64,000 nt of DNA from CAVSRC01 sp963781775 (GCA_963781775.1 CAWAHE010000026.1:124001-188000); one strand, 5' to 3'; positions 51,369 to 60,387 are shown, counted from the stretch's first letter. Notes: generated by a model not told the origin, from the letters alone. Program-made: numbers and translations.

Positions 51369-52568
51369 ATGAACAAGGACAATTCGCCCCTCTTCGACAC
51401 CTTTGCGCGCGCGCCGATCGCCTTCGTGCGCGGCGAAGGCGCGTGGGTGGAGACCACCGACGGTCGCAAGCTGCTCGATTTCTCGGGTGGCGTCGCCGTC
51501 AATTCGCTGGGTCACGCCCATCCGGCTCTGGTCAAGGCACTGACTGAGCAGGCCGGCAAGCTCTGGCATGTCTCCAATCTGTACCGCATTCCCGAACAGG
51601 AGGCGCTCGCCGCCAAGTTCGTGGGCGACAGCTTCGCGGACAAGGTCTTCTTCTGCAATTCCGGCGCGGAAGCCGTCGAGTGCGCCATCAAGACGGCACG
51701 CCGCTATCAATTCGTCAGCGGCCATCCGGAGCGCACGAACATCATCACGTTCGCGGGCGCCTTCCATGGGCGGACGCTGGCGACGCTCGCCGCCACCGGC
51801 AATCCAAAGTATCAGGAAGGCTTCGGACCGGCGCCGCAGGGCTTCGTTCAGGTGCCGCTCGGCGACCTCAAGGCCGTCGAGGCCGCAATCGGGCCCGAGA
51901 CCGCGGCGATCATGGTCGAACCGATTCAGGGTGAGGGCGGCATCCGCCTCGTCGCCAGTCAGTTCCTGCGTGAACTCAGGGCGCTCTGCGACAAGAACGG
52001 GCTGCTGCTCGTGTTCGACGAGGTGCAGACCGGCGTCGGCCGCACCGGCAAGTTCTTCGCCTATGAATGGTCGGGCGTGAAGCCGGACATCATGTCGCTT
52101 GCCAAGGGCATCGCCGGCGGCTTCCCGCTGGGCGCCTGTCTCGCCACCGCCGAGGCGGCCAAGGGCATGACGCCGGGCACCCACGGCTCGACCTTCGGCG
52201 GCAATCCGCTGGCCATGGCGGTCGGCAAGGCGACTGTCGACATCATCTCCGATCCCGGCTTCCTCGAGACCGTCCGCAAGCGCGGGCTCTATCTCAAGCA
52301 GCGGCTGGCCGCAGTGGTCGACGCTCATCCCGATGTCGTCGCCGAGATTCGCGGCGAGGGCCTGCTGGTCGGCATACGCTGCATCAAGCCGGTGGCCGAA
52401 GTCGTCACGGCGCTTCGCGACAACGGGCTGCTTGCGGCCGGCGCCGGCGAGAACGTCGTCCGGTTGTTGCCGCCGCTCAATGTCAGCGAGGCCGAGATCG
52501 ACGAGGCGATTTCCCGCCTCGATGGAGCGCTGACGGCGCTTTCGCCGGCCACGGCAACGGCGGAGTAG
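51369..52568 (+). CDS. argD: Acetylornithine aminotransferase
   Basis: ArgD converts N-acetylglutamate semialdehyde and glutamate to N-acetylornithine in arginine synthesis; it may also act on succinyl-diaminopimelate. The 399-residue class III PLP enzyme has FCNSGAEAVECAIK, FDEVQTGVGRTG and SLAKGIAGGFPLG, which include the PLP-binding aspartate and lysine. Its family partner argF follows 11 bp downstream. ATG 51369 fits the family start. Confidence 0.94.
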   Translation: MNKDNSPLFDTFARAPIAFVRGEGAWVETTDGRKLLDFSGGVAVNSLGHAHPALVKALTEQAGKLWHVSNLYRIPEQEALAAKFVGDSFADKVFFCNSGAEAVECAIKTARRYQFVSGHPERTNIITFAGAFHGRTLATLAATGNPKYQEGFGPAPQGFVQVPLGDLKAVEAAIGPETAAIMVEPIQGEGGIRLVASQFLRELRALCDKNGLLLVFDEVQTGVGRTGKFFAYEWSGVKPDIMSLAKGIAGGFPLGACLATAEAAKGMTPGTHGSTFGGNPLAMAVGKATVDIISDPGFLETVRKRGLYLKQRLAAVVDAHPDVVAEIRGEGLLVGIRCIKPVAEVVTALRDNGLLAAGAGENVVRLLPPLNVSEAEIDEAISRLDGALTALSPATATAE

Positions 52569-52579
52569 GGGGTGCGCCG

Positions 52580-53497
52580 ATGGTTCACCACTTCCTCGAT
52601 ATCGCCGACCTCGATTCGGCCACGCTAAGAGCCATTCTCGACGAGAGCCGGGAGCTGAAGCGCGTCCGCCGCACGCCCGCGGCGCCGAAGCCGCTCGCCG
52701 GCAAGACCCTCGCCATGATCTTCGACAAGCAATCGACGCGCACCCGCGTGTCGTTCGACGTCGGCATGCGCGAGCTCGGTGGCGAGCCGATCATGCTGAC
52801 CGGCAAGGAGATGCAGCTGAGCCGCGAGGAGACGGTCGCCGATACGGCGCGCGTGCTGTCGCGCTACGTCGATGGCATCATGATCCGCATCCTCGACCAC
52901 GAACTGGTCAGGGATCTCGCCGCGAATGCGTCGATTCCGGTGATTAACGGACTGACCCGCCTGTCGCATCCCTGCCAGGTGATGGCCGATGTGATGACGT
53001 TCGAGGAGAAGAAAGGCCCGATCGCCGGCCGCACGATCGCCTGGATGGGTGACGCCAACAACGTGCTGGCCTCCTGGGTCCACGCCGCGTCGCGCTTTGA
53101 TTTCAAGCTCAACGTCGCCTCGCCGCCGGAACTGGCGCCGAAGCCCGCACTGATGGATTGGGCGAAAGCCAACGGTGCGGCGGTGAGCACGACTAGCGAC
53201 CCTCATGCGGCGGCGGCTGGTGCCGATTGCATCGTCACCGATACCTGGGTGTCCATGGGCGACGACGAGCGCGAGCGCCGCCACAATCTGCTCAAGCCGT
53301 ATCAGGTGAACGCCCGGCTGATGGCCGATGCCAAGCCGGACGCGATCTTCATGCACTGCCTGCCCGCCCACCGCGGCGAGGAGGTCACCGACGAGGTGAT
53401 CGACGGCCCGGCTTCGGTCGTCTTCGACGAGGCTGAGAACCGGCTGCACGCGCAGAAGGGAATCCTCGCCTGGTGCATGGGTGGACCGCGGTCGTGA
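52580..53497 (+). CDS. argF: Ornithine carbamoyltransferase
   Basis: ArgF makes citrulline from ornithine and carbamoyl phosphate. The 305-residue protein carries the carbamoyl-phosphate motif FDKQSTRTRVSF, HPCQVMAD and the C-terminal FMHCLPAHRGEEV, with ornithine-binding WVSMGDD. It matches the family length. Its TGA overlaps the GTG start of hslO by 4 bp. Confidence 0.96.
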   Translation: MVHHFLDIADLDSATLRAILDESRELKRVRRTPAAPKPLAGKTLAMIFDKQSTRTRVSFDVGMRELGGEPIMLTGKEMQLSREETVADTARVLSRYVDGIMIRILDHELVRDLAANASIPVINGLTRLSHPCQVMADVMTFEEKKGPIAGRTIAWMGDANNVLASWVHAASRFDFKLNVASPPELAPKPALMDWAKANGAAVSTTSDPHAAAAGADCIVTDTWVSMGDDERERRHNLLKPYQVNARLMADAKPDAIFMHCLPAHRGEEVTDEVIDGPASVVFDEAENRLHAQKGILAWCMGGPRS

Positions 53498-54513
53498 CGG
53501 TGACGTTCGAACGGGCCGGTGAGCCGATCGGGCCGGCGGGCGACGACGCCGTGCGCCCGTTCGAGGTCGCGGCGATCGACGTGCGCGGCCGGGTGATCCA
53601 GATGGGGCCGGTTCTCGACGTGATCCTCGCCCGGCACGACTATCCCACGGCGGTCGCGCGGCTGTTGGCCGAGGCGACCGTGCTGGCCGTGCTGCTCGGC
53701 TCGTCGCTGAAATTCGACGGCAAGTTCATCCTGCAGACCGAGACCGACGGCCCGGTCGACATGCTGGTCGTCGACTACCGCACCAATGGCGGCATCCGCG
53801 CCTACGCCCGTTTCGATGGGGCCGCCGTGACCGCCGCCCAGGCGGCCGGCGCCGCCCGGCCGGGCGAACTGCTCGGCAGCGGCACCCTGGCCATGACCAT
53901 CGACCAGGGCGTCCACATGAACCGCTATCAGGGCGTCGTACCGCTGGAAGGCGAGAGCCTTGAGGAAGTGGCTCACACCTATTTCCGCCAGTCGGAGCAG
54001 ATACCCACGCGCCTGCGCCTGGCGGTCGCCGAGATGCACGTGCGCGAAGGCGACCGGTTGCGGCACGGATGGCGCGCCGGCGGTCTGCTCGTCCAGTTTC
54101 TGCCCGACGCGCCCGAACGCATGCGCCAGCCGGACCTTCCCGGCGGCGACGCGCCGACCGGCGCGGCACTCGCCGATTTCGAGGAGGACGACGCCTGGAC
54201 CGAGGCCCAGGCGCTGGTCGCAACCGTCCAGGACGACGAACTGACCGATCCGTCGGTTCCGGTCGAAACGCTGCTCTTCCGCCTGTTCCATGAGCGCGGG
54301 GTGCGGGTTTACCGCGCCGCCGAAGTCCACGACGAATGTTCCTGCTCGCGCGAGCGGGTCGCGGGCCTGCTTGCCAGCTTTTCGGCCGAGGAAATCGCCG
54401 AGAGCACCAAGGACGGCGCCATCTCGGTGACCTGCGAGTTCTGCGGCACGAAATACGACTTCGACCCGGCGGATTTCGCTCAGGAAAGCGGAACAAGCGA
54501 TTCAATGCATTGA
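53494..54513 (+). CDS. hslO: Redox-regulated chaperone Hsp33
   Basis: Hsp33 is a holdase chaperone activated by oxidation. The 339-residue protein has the Hsp33 core fold and the C-terminal zinc switch of four cysteines: CSC in DECSCSRERV followed about 27 residues later by CEFC in TCEFCGTKYDF. All four cysteines are present. GTG 53494 overlaps the argF stop, a gene order conserved in Rhizobiales. apaG lies convergent 55 bp further on. Confidence 0.93.
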   Translation: MTVTFERAGEPIGPAGDDAVRPFEVAAIDVRGRVIQMGPVLDVILARHDYPTAVARLLAEATVLAVLLGSSLKFDGKFILQTETDGPVDMLVVDYRTNGGIRAYARFDGAAVTAAQAAGAARPGELLGSGTLAMTIDQGVHMNRYQGVVPLEGESLEEVAHTYFRQSEQIPTRLRLAVAEMHVREGDRLRHGWRAGGLLVQFLPDAPERMRQPDLPGGDAPTGAALADFEEDDAWTEAQALVATVQDDELTDPSVPVETLLFRLFHERGVRVYRAAEVHDECSCSRERVAGLLASFSAEEIAESTKDGAISVTCEFCGTKYDFDPADFAQESGTSDSMH

Positions 54514-54568
54514 TGAATCGTCGCTGGTTGAATCAGAATCTGAAGACGCGATCAGCCGTCGGTGAGCG

Positions 54569-54961
54569 CTAGTTCACCACCCGGTCGGCATTGGGTAGGT
54601 CGAGCGAGAACGCCGGAATGGCGATCGAGAACAGCTCGCCCTTGTCGTTCTGCATTTGGTAGGTCCCGACCATGATGCCGGAGGACGTGCCGAGTGGGCA
54701 GCCGCTGGTATAGGCAAACGTCTCGCCCGGCTTCAGAACCGGTTGCTTGCCGATGACGCCGGCGCCGCGCACTTCCTCCGTGCGGCCATTGGCGTCGGTG
54801 ATCCGCCAGTGGCGCGAGCGCAGCCGCACCACCTCCTCGCCGAGGTTGGAAATCTCGATGCGGTAGGCCCAGAAATAGCGGCCATCGTCGGGGGACGACT
54901 CCGCCTCGACGAAACTCGGCTCGACCGTCACCTGAATGGCGCGCGTGGTCTCGCGGTACAT
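54569..54961 (-). CDS. apaG: ApaG domain protein
   Basis: ApaG proteins are about 130-residue immunoglobulin-fold proteins linked to Co2+/Mg2+ efflux in E. coli. The 130-residue protein shows the family segments YFWAYRIEISN, VRLRSRHWRITD and YTSGCPLGTSSGIMVGTYQM. GGAG lies 6 nt upstream of ATG 54961, which I prefer over a start at 54985. It lies downstream of metZ on the same strand and may be co-transcribed. Confidence 0.93.
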   Translation of the reverse strand: MYRETTRAIQVTVEPSFVEAESSPDDGRYFWAYRIEISNLGEEVVRLRSRHWRITDANGRTEEVRGAGVIGKQPVLKPGETFAYTSGCPLGTSSGIMVGTYQMQNDKGELFSIAIPAFSLDLPNADRVVN

Positions 54962-55036
54962 GAACGGCTCCAATCTCGCCACCACGCGGAATTATGCGAC
55001 GTGCGCCAGAGTCGTCAATTTCTATCCGCGTTCCGC

Positions 55037-56239
55037 TTACCGGCCCAGTCCGTCGAGCGCGCCGATCAGGTCGTCCGCCAGATCCTCCACATCCTCCAGA
55101 CCGACCGAAAGGCGCAGCAACCCCTGGGTGATGCCGAGTTCCAGGCGCGCGTCTTCCGACAGGCGTTGGTGGGTGGTGGTCGAGGGGTGCGTGACGAGGC
55201 TCTTGGCGTCGCCGAGGTTGTTGGAGATGCGGATGATCTTCAGCGCGTTCGACATGGCGAAGGCCGCCTTCCGCCCACCCTTCACCTCGAAGGCGATCAT
55301 GGTCGATCCGCCGGTCATCTGCCGCTTGACGATGTCCGCCTGCGGATGGTCGGCGCGTCCGGGGTAGAGCACCCGGCCGACGCGCTTGTGGGCCGCGAGC
55401 CGGTCGGCAAGTTCGGCCGCCGTCGCCGACTGGCGCTCGACACGCACGGGCAGCGTCTCCAGCCCCTTGAGCAGCACCCATGCATTGAACGGGCTGATCG
55501 ACGGTCCGGTCTGGCGCAGGAAGGTATGCAGGTTATCGGCAATGAACTTCTGGTCCGACAGGATGATGCCGCCGAGCACCCGGCCCTGACCGTCGATATG
55601 CTTGGTCGCCGAATAGACGACGACGTCGGCGCCGAGTTGCAGCGGCTTCTGGAAGAGGGGCGTCGCGAAGACGTTGTCGACCACCAGCTTGGCGCCGGCG
55701 GCGTGCGCGATCTCGGCCACCGCCGCGATGTCGATGATGTCGAGCGTCGGGTTGGTCGGGCTCTCCAGGAAGAACGCCTTGGTGTTCTTGCGCGCTGCCC
55801 GCTTCCACTGCTTGAGGTCGTTTCCGTCGATCAGCGTCGACTTGATGCCGTAGCGCGGCAGCAGGTCCTCGATCACGTAGCGGCACGAGCCGAACAGCGC
55901 CTTGGCGGCGACGACATGGTCGCCGGCCTTCAGCCACGACAGGAACACCGAGGTGACCGCCGCCATGCCGCTGGCCGTCGCCCGCGCCGCGCCGGCGCCT
56001 TCCAGCAGGCGCATGCGCTCCTCGAACATGGCAACCGTCGGATTGGCGTAGCGCGAATAGATGAAACCGGGCTCGTCGCCCTTGAAGCGGCGCTCGGCCT
56101 GCTCGGCGGTGTCATAGACGTAGCTCTGGGTGAGGAACATCGCCTCGGAATTCTCGCCGAACTGCGAACGAAGCGTGCCGCCGTGGACCAATTGGGTCGC
56201 TGGCCTGAGGTGCCGTGTCGCCGTGTTGCCCTTTGCCAT
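55037..56239 (-). CDS. metZ: O-succinylhomoserine sulfhydrylase
   Basis: MetZ makes homocysteine from O-succinylhomoserine and sulfide in methionine synthesis. The 400-residue PLP enzyme belongs to the Cys/Met metabolism family: FIYSRYANPT, the PLP aspartate in LVVDNVFATP and the Schiff-base lysine in YSATKHIDGQGRVLGG. It starts ATRHLRPATQLVHGG, typical of MetZ. The leader carries a SAM-II riboswitch with a terminator, so SAM represses it. Confidence 0.94.
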   Translation of the reverse strand: MAKGNTATRHLRPATQLVHGGTLRSQFGENSEAMFLTQSYVYDTAEQAERRFKGDEPGFIYSRYANPTVAMFEERMRLLEGAGAARATASGMAAVTSVFLSWLKAGDHVVAAKALFGSCRYVIEDLLPRYGIKSTLIDGNDLKQWKRAARKNTKAFFLESPTNPTLDIIDIAAVAEIAHAAGAKLVVDNVFATPLFQKPLQLGADVVVYSATKHIDGQGRVLGGIILSDQKFIADNLHTFLRQTGPSISPFNAWVLLKGLETLPVRVERQSATAAELADRLAAHKRVGRVLYPGRADHPQADIVKRQMTGGSTMIAFEVKGGRKAAFAMSNALKIIRISNNLGDAKSLVTHPSTTTHQRLSEDARLELGITQGLLRLSVGLEDVEDLADDLIGALDGLGR

Positions 56240-56256
56240 CTCGGTGTCCTTTCCAA

Positions 56257-56290
56257 CAAAAAACCCGGCCGCGAAAATCGGACCGGGTTT
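56257..56290 (-). terminator. Expression-platform terminator of the metZ leader
   Basis: On the minus strand AAACCCGG and CCGGGTTT (56290-56283 and 56268-56261) form a perfect stem around a loop, followed by a U-tract at 56263-56258. It lies between the riboswitch aptamer and the metZ start and can stop transcription when SAM is bound. Confidence 0.75.
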
Positions 56291-56302
56291 CCATTCCCAT
56301 CC

Positions 56303-56360
56303 GACCTTTTAGCGACTTGTTTAACGTGGCTGCAAGCCGGCCGGCTCAAATGACCACGAA
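56303..56360 (-). ncRNA. SAM-II riboswitch upstream of metZ
   Basis: On the minus strand the leader reads TTCGTGGTCATTTGAGCCGG, then CCGGCTTGCAGCCACGTTAA and ACAAGTCGCTAAAAGG. CGTGG pairs with CCACG as P1, the GGTCATTTGA loop and the downstream CGCTAAAAGG strand match the SAM-II pseudoknot, which senses SAM. SAM-II is typical of Alphaproteobacteria methionine genes. Confidence 0.9.
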
Positions 56361-56454
56361 CGGAATTCTCATACGGCCATGTGAACTTGGCGTCAATCGC
56401 GACATCGGCTAAGGCAGGGGGCCGCTTGGCGTGGCGGGTCTGGTGTGGGGTGAC

Positions 56455-57549
56455 ATGACCGAGGAGATACCCGTCGGAATCCTGCCGGCGCAAGTGATCG
56501 AGAAGATGGTCGAGGCGGGCGCGATCGAGACCGCCAGGCGCCTCGATCCCGACCAGATCCAGCCGGCGAGCCTCGATCTGCGGCTTGGCGACGTCGCCTA
56601 CCGTGTGCGCGCGAGCTTCCTGCCCGGGCCGCAGGCCGACGTCGCCGGCCGGCTGGAGAAGCTGAAGCTGCACGAGATCAGCCTGTCCACCGGCGCGGTG
56701 CTGGAAACCGGCTGCGTCTATATCGTGCCGCTGATGGAGAGCCTGAAGCTGCCGGGCGACGTCAGCGCCGCAGCGAACCCGAAGTCCTCGACCGGCCGGC
56801 TCGACATCTTCACCCGCATCATCACCGACCGCGCGCGCGAGTTCGACAAGGTGCCGGCGGGCTATGTCGGCCCGCTTTATGTCGAGGTCAGCCCGCGCAC
56901 CTTCCCCATCCTGGTGCGTTCGGGCTCGCGCCTGTCGCAGATGCGCTTCCGCACCGGCGACGCTACCCTCGACGACAAGGCACTCATCGCGCTCCATCGC
57001 AAGGAGACGCTGGTCGACGGCGTGCCGCATGTCGACCACGGCCTGACGGTGACCATCGATCTTGGCGGGACGGACGAGGGCATTATCGGCTACCGCGCCA
57101 AGCGCCACACCAGCGTCATCGATGTCGACAAGCGCGCCCTCTACGACCCGGTCGAATTCTGGGAGCCGATCCCGCGTCACTGGTCTTCGGAACTGATCCT
57201 CGACCCCGACCAGTTCTACATCCTCGTGTCGCGTGAGGCGGTGCATGTGCCACCCGACTACGCCGCCGAGATGGTCCCCTTCGACCCGCTGGTTGGCGAG
57301 TTCCGCGTCCACTATGCCGGCTTCTTCGATCCGGGCTTCGGCCACAGCGAGGCCGGTGGCACCGGCAGCCGCGCGGTGCTGGAGGTCAGGAGCCACGAGG
57401 TGCCGTTCATCCTCGAACACGGCCAGACGGTCGGGCGGCTGGTGTACGAGCCGGTAACCGAACGCCCGCAGAAGCTCTATGGCACCGACATGGCATCCAA
57501 CTACCAGGCCCAGGGCCTGAAGCTGTCGAAGCATTTCAAGGCAGTATGA
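56455..57549 (+). CDS. dcd: 2'-deoxycytidine 5'-triphosphate deaminase (two-domain type)
   Basis: Dcd deaminates dCTP to dUTP for thymidylate synthesis. At 364 residues the protein is about twice the usual dCTP deaminase, with two similar dUTPase-fold halves, the double-domain form known in Alphaproteobacteria. Family patterns include IQPASLDLRLGDVAYRVRAS, NPKSSTGRLDIFTRI and SRLSQMRFRTG in the first half and EMVPFDPLVGEFRVHYAGFFDPGFG in the second. ATG 56455 is preferred; GTG 56431 is also in frame. Confidence 0.88.
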   Translation: MTEEIPVGILPAQVIEKMVEAGAIETARRLDPDQIQPASLDLRLGDVAYRVRASFLPGPQADVAGRLEKLKLHEISLSTGAVLETGCVYIVPLMESLKLPGDVSAAANPKSSTGRLDIFTRIITDRAREFDKVPAGYVGPLYVEVSPRTFPILVRSGSRLSQMRFRTGDATLDDKALIALHRKETLVDGVPHVDHGLTVTIDLGGTDEGIIGYRAKRHTSVIDVDKRALYDPVEFWEPIPRHWSSELILDPDQFYILVSREAVHVPPDYAAEMVPFDPLVGEFRVHYAGFFDPGFGHSEAGGTGSRAVLEVRSHEVPFILEHGQTVGRLVYEPVTERPQKLYGTDMASNYQAQGLKLSKHFKAV

Positions 57550-57552
57550 GGC

Positions 57553-57735
57553 CTATGCGGTTTCGGCAGGCGCCTTCGCCACCCGCCGCGCGAACTCGGC
57601 AAAAGCCGCGAGCTGTTTGCGGATCAGATCGCGCGTCGCATCGTCGATGAGTTCGCCGGTGGTGTCGTCGATGCGATCGGCGGCCTTCGCGACAAGCACC
57701 TCGGGCTTGTTGAAGACGAATGCGTCGACGAACAC
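57553..57735 (-). pseudogene. C-terminal fragment of an NADPH-dependent FMN reductase-like gene
   Basis: The 60-codon frame begins FVDAFVFNKPEVLVAKAADR and ends as a helical tail with DDTTGELIDDATRDLI and QLAAFAEFARR. This strongly resembles the C-terminus of NADPH-dependent FMN (chromate/azo) reductases, where the N-terminal flavodoxin-like part should precede it. That part is absent upstream on the minus strand, so the gene is broken. The fragment has an ATG but is unlikely to fold alone. Confidence 0.6.
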
Positions 57736-57839
57736 GACATCACCTGGCCGTCAGGTGCGCTGTTCTGATGAGGCCCGTATGCCACCGAGCAGTGCTGGTG
57801 GGAAGCATCGATTGCTCCCATCGCAGAGAACCGAGCTTG

Positions 57840-58240
57840 TTATTGAACGGCTGGTCGTGCACACGCGACACCGTCACGGATGGCGGTCATCTTGATCGCA
57901 TGCCCGGCAATCCGAGTAGGAGGATCAAGCGGCGGTGACGAATCGTTGGGATAGACCCCGTCAGCGTCGCCGGGCGGTCGAGATCGCGGAAGGCGACCAT
58001 CGTCGGGTACCGATCCGGTGGCACTTCGGCCTTGGCCTGCGAACGCGCGAGCGTGCGCACGTGCTCCCTCAGCGTGCTTCCCTTCGGGAACGAGTCCCGA
58101 AACATGTCGAAAGGGATTTGTGCGTCCCAGCCCAGCGTTCCTTTTGGACCTCAGCAGCGCAAAGACGGGTGCGTGGTCCGGCGCCTCAACCACGATGCAT
58201 GGCCGATAACATGCGCCGCACCGGTGGCGACCATATCCGG
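57840..58240 (-). pseudogene. Degenerate minus-strand gene with two apparent frameshifts
   Basis: On the minus strand, coherent protein-like segments lie in two frames: EAPDHAPVFALLRSKRNAG, then MFRDSFPKGSTLREHVRTLA through PPDRYPTMVAFRDLDRPA, and then VYPNDSSPPLDPP in the first frame again. Together they read as one disrupted protein, which I recall only vaguely as an uncharacterised small family and cannot name. The rest of 57736-58476 shows no gene; the plus-strand frame of 269 codons there looks spurious. Confidence 0.45.
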
Positions 58241-58476
58241 AAAAGTCATCATGACCTGATGACGTCCACAGTTGTAGCAGCGGACGCGATCACATCAGCC
58301 GATAGCGAGGGTGCCGCGCTGATCGCCACGTCTTGTGGCGCGAGATCAAGGGCAGGGCCCGTTCCACGGCCGCATTATAGGACCCGCGCCGCAACTGCCG
58401 CAGATCGAGAGAAACCTCATGACACCGCTCTCCTTGCTCTAGGCAGTGAACGGGGCCGGCAGCGGTTTGGTTCCGC

Positions 58477-60273
58477 TCATTCCCCGATCATCTTTTCCAG
58501 CGTCTCCAGACGATCGGCCTCGGATGGCGGCTTGTCCCAGCGCGGACGTGAAATGCGGGGAAAACGCATGGCGACGCCCGATCGGTGGCGCGTCGAGCGT
58601 TGCAGCCCTTCGAAGGCGACTTCCAGCACCAGCCCCTTCGCCGGTTCGTGCACCACTTCGCGCACCGGGCCGAAGCGGTTGATCGTGTTGCTGCGCACGA
58701 AGCGGTCGATCTCGGTAAGTTCCTCGTCGGTGAAACCGAAATAGGCCTTGCCGACCGGCACCAACTCGTCGCCGTCTTCCCCCGGATGCCAGACGCCGAA
58801 CGTGTAGTCCGAATAGTAGGATGAGCGCTTGCCGTGGCCGCGCTGCGCGTACATCAGCACGGCGTCGACGGTATGCGGATCGCGCTTCCACTTGAACCAC
58901 GGTCCCTTCGGCCGGCCGGGCTCGTAGATCGAGTCCCAGCGCTTCAGCATCAGCCCTTCGATCACCGCATCGGGCGGCGCCGCGCGCAGCGCCGCGAGTT
59001 CCGCGCCATTGGCGTAGGTGAGCAGCGGGGAGAGATCCATGCGGCCGGCGAGCGTGCGCGCGACGACCGCCTCCAGCCGCAGGCGCCGCTCGCGGAAGGG
59101 CAGGGCGCGGATGTCCTCGCCGCCATCGACCAGACAGTCATAGACGCGCAGGAATGCCGGATGGCTCGCGAGGAGCTTCTGCGTCACGGTCTTGCGGTTC
59201 AATCGTTGTTGGAGATCGGAGAAGCTGCGGACGACGAAGCCGCTCTCCTCGCTGTGGCCGACCAGCAACTCGCCGTCGAGCGCCGCCTCCACGTCGAAGC
59301 CGCCGACGATGTCCGGGAAGGTGTGCGAGATATCGTCGCCGGTGCGGGTATAGAGCCGGACGACGCCATCTTCACGCACCGCCTGAATGCGGATGCCGTC
59401 CCACTTCCACTCCGCCGCGTAAGCCTCTGGCGTGATTCCGGAAAGTTCGTCGTCCGCGATTGCGTGCGACAGCATGACGGGCCGGAAGGGCGCCTTCACC
59501 GTCGACTCCGGCCGCGCCCCGCGCCCTTCCAGCCACGCGAACAGGTCGCGGTAGGGCGGGGACAGCCCGTGCCACACTTCCTCGATGTCGTTGACCGGCT
59601 TGTCCGCGATGTCGGCGACCGCCTGTTTCGCCAGCCGCGCCGACACGCCGATGCGCATGCCGCCGAAGACAAGCTTGATCAGCGCCCAGCGGCCGCTGGC
59701 GTCGAGTTGATCGAGCCAGCCTTCGACCAGTCGCGGGCCTTCCGAGCGCGAGGCCGATTGCAGCCGCTCGACGATTGTGGAGAGGCGGGGTCCACCATCA
59801 TCTGCCGCGGCGCTCTCCCTCCCCCCTTGCGGGGGAGGGTTGGGGAGGGGGGTATCCCCCGGTGCCAGCGAATTGCTCAAACCCCCCTCTGGTTTCGCTA
59901 TGGGCCCGCCTCCGGCGATCCCGAGCGAAACCGCCTCCCCCGCAAAGGGGGAGAGAGGCGCAGTGCCGGGCGGCGGCGCGAGGGTAGCATTGCCCGCGTC
60001 CTTCGCCGGCCAGATCAGCGAGATCGTCTCGGCGAGGTCGCCGACATAGTCGTAGGAGTATGCGAAGAGCACCTCGTCGACGCGTTCCGCCACGACGGCG
60101 CGCAACATCGCCGGCTTGACGCTGGGGATGTCGAGGTCGCCGGTGAGCGCCGCCAGCGCATAGCCGCGGTCGGGGTCCGGCGTGGCGCGGAAGTAGTCGG
60201 TCATCAGCCGCAGCTTGGCGTTCCGCTGGGGCGTCAGGACGAGCCGGTCGAGGAGGGCGGCGAAAGCACGCAT
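58477..60273 (-). CDS. ATP-dependent DNA ligase, cisplatin-response type, with in-frame insertion
   Basis: The enzyme seals DNA nicks using ATP and belongs to the bacterial ligase family that helps in DNA damage response. The 598-residue protein has the adenylation lysine in EWKWDGIRIQAV, further motifs YTRTGDDISH, ALDGELLVG and PFRERRLRLE, and C-terminal OB-fold. Between about residues 100 and 155 a Pro/Gly-rich stretch is encoded by the palindromic element at 59817-59953, absent from usual family members. Partner exonuclease, helicase and phosphoesterase genes often found beside it are not in this window. ATG 60273 was preferred over 60282. Confidence 0.9.
   Translation of the reverse strand: MRAFAALLDRLVLTPQRNAKLRLMTDYFRATPDPDRGYALAALTGDLDIPSVKPAMLRAVVAERVDEVLFAYSYDYVGDLAETISLIWPAKDAGNATLAPPPGTAPLSPFAGEAVSLGIAGGGPIAKPEGGLSNSLAPGDTPLPNPPPQGGRESAAADDGGPRLSTIVERLQSASRSEGPRLVEGWLDQLDASGRWALIKLVFGGMRIGVSARLAKQAVADIADKPVNDIEEVWHGLSPPYRDLFAWLEGRGARPESTVKAPFRPVMLSHAIADDELSGITPEAYAAEWKWDGIRIQAVREDGVVRLYTRTGDDISHTFPDIVGGFDVEAALDGELLVGHSEESGFVVRSFSDLQQRLNRKTVTQKLLASHPAFLRVYDCLVDGGEDIRALPFRERRLRLEAVVARTLAGRMDLSPLLTYANGAELAALRAAPPDAVIEGLMLKRWDSIYEPGRPKGPWFKWKRDPHTVDAVLMYAQRGHGKRSSYYSDYTFGVWHPGEDGDELVPVGKAYFGFTDEELTEIDRFVRSNTINRFGPVREVVHEPAKGLVLEVAFEGLQRSTRHRSGVAMRFPRISRPRWDKPPSEADRLETLEKMIGE
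59817..59953 (-). repeat. Mosaic palindromic element inserted in frame in the ligase gene
   Basis: This about 137-bp element has boundary palindromes (left CCCTCCCCCCTTGCGGGGGA at 59817, right CTCCCCCGCAAAGGGGGAG at 59935-59953) and a stem-loop with arms GGTTTCGCT and AGCGAAACC (59891-59899 / 59924-59932). The plan is the same as the intergenic element at 9610-9769. It reads through in the ligase frame without a stop, adding a Pro/Gly-rich loop of about 45 residues. Confidence 0.7.
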
Positions 60274-60387
60274 GACGGCCATAGTTAGGCGCGGCGGGCC
60301 GCCGCGTCATCCTCTGTGACCTACGCCACTGCCATCCGTGGCGCCTTGGCGTAGCCCGAAGGCCGCAAACACCGAAGAGCACGGAAC

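Noticed and set aside
57935..58744. 269-codon plus-strand ORF between dcd and the ligase
   Set aside because: No coherent domain, it runs antisense into the ligase gene, and the minus-strand fragments explain the protein-like signal better.
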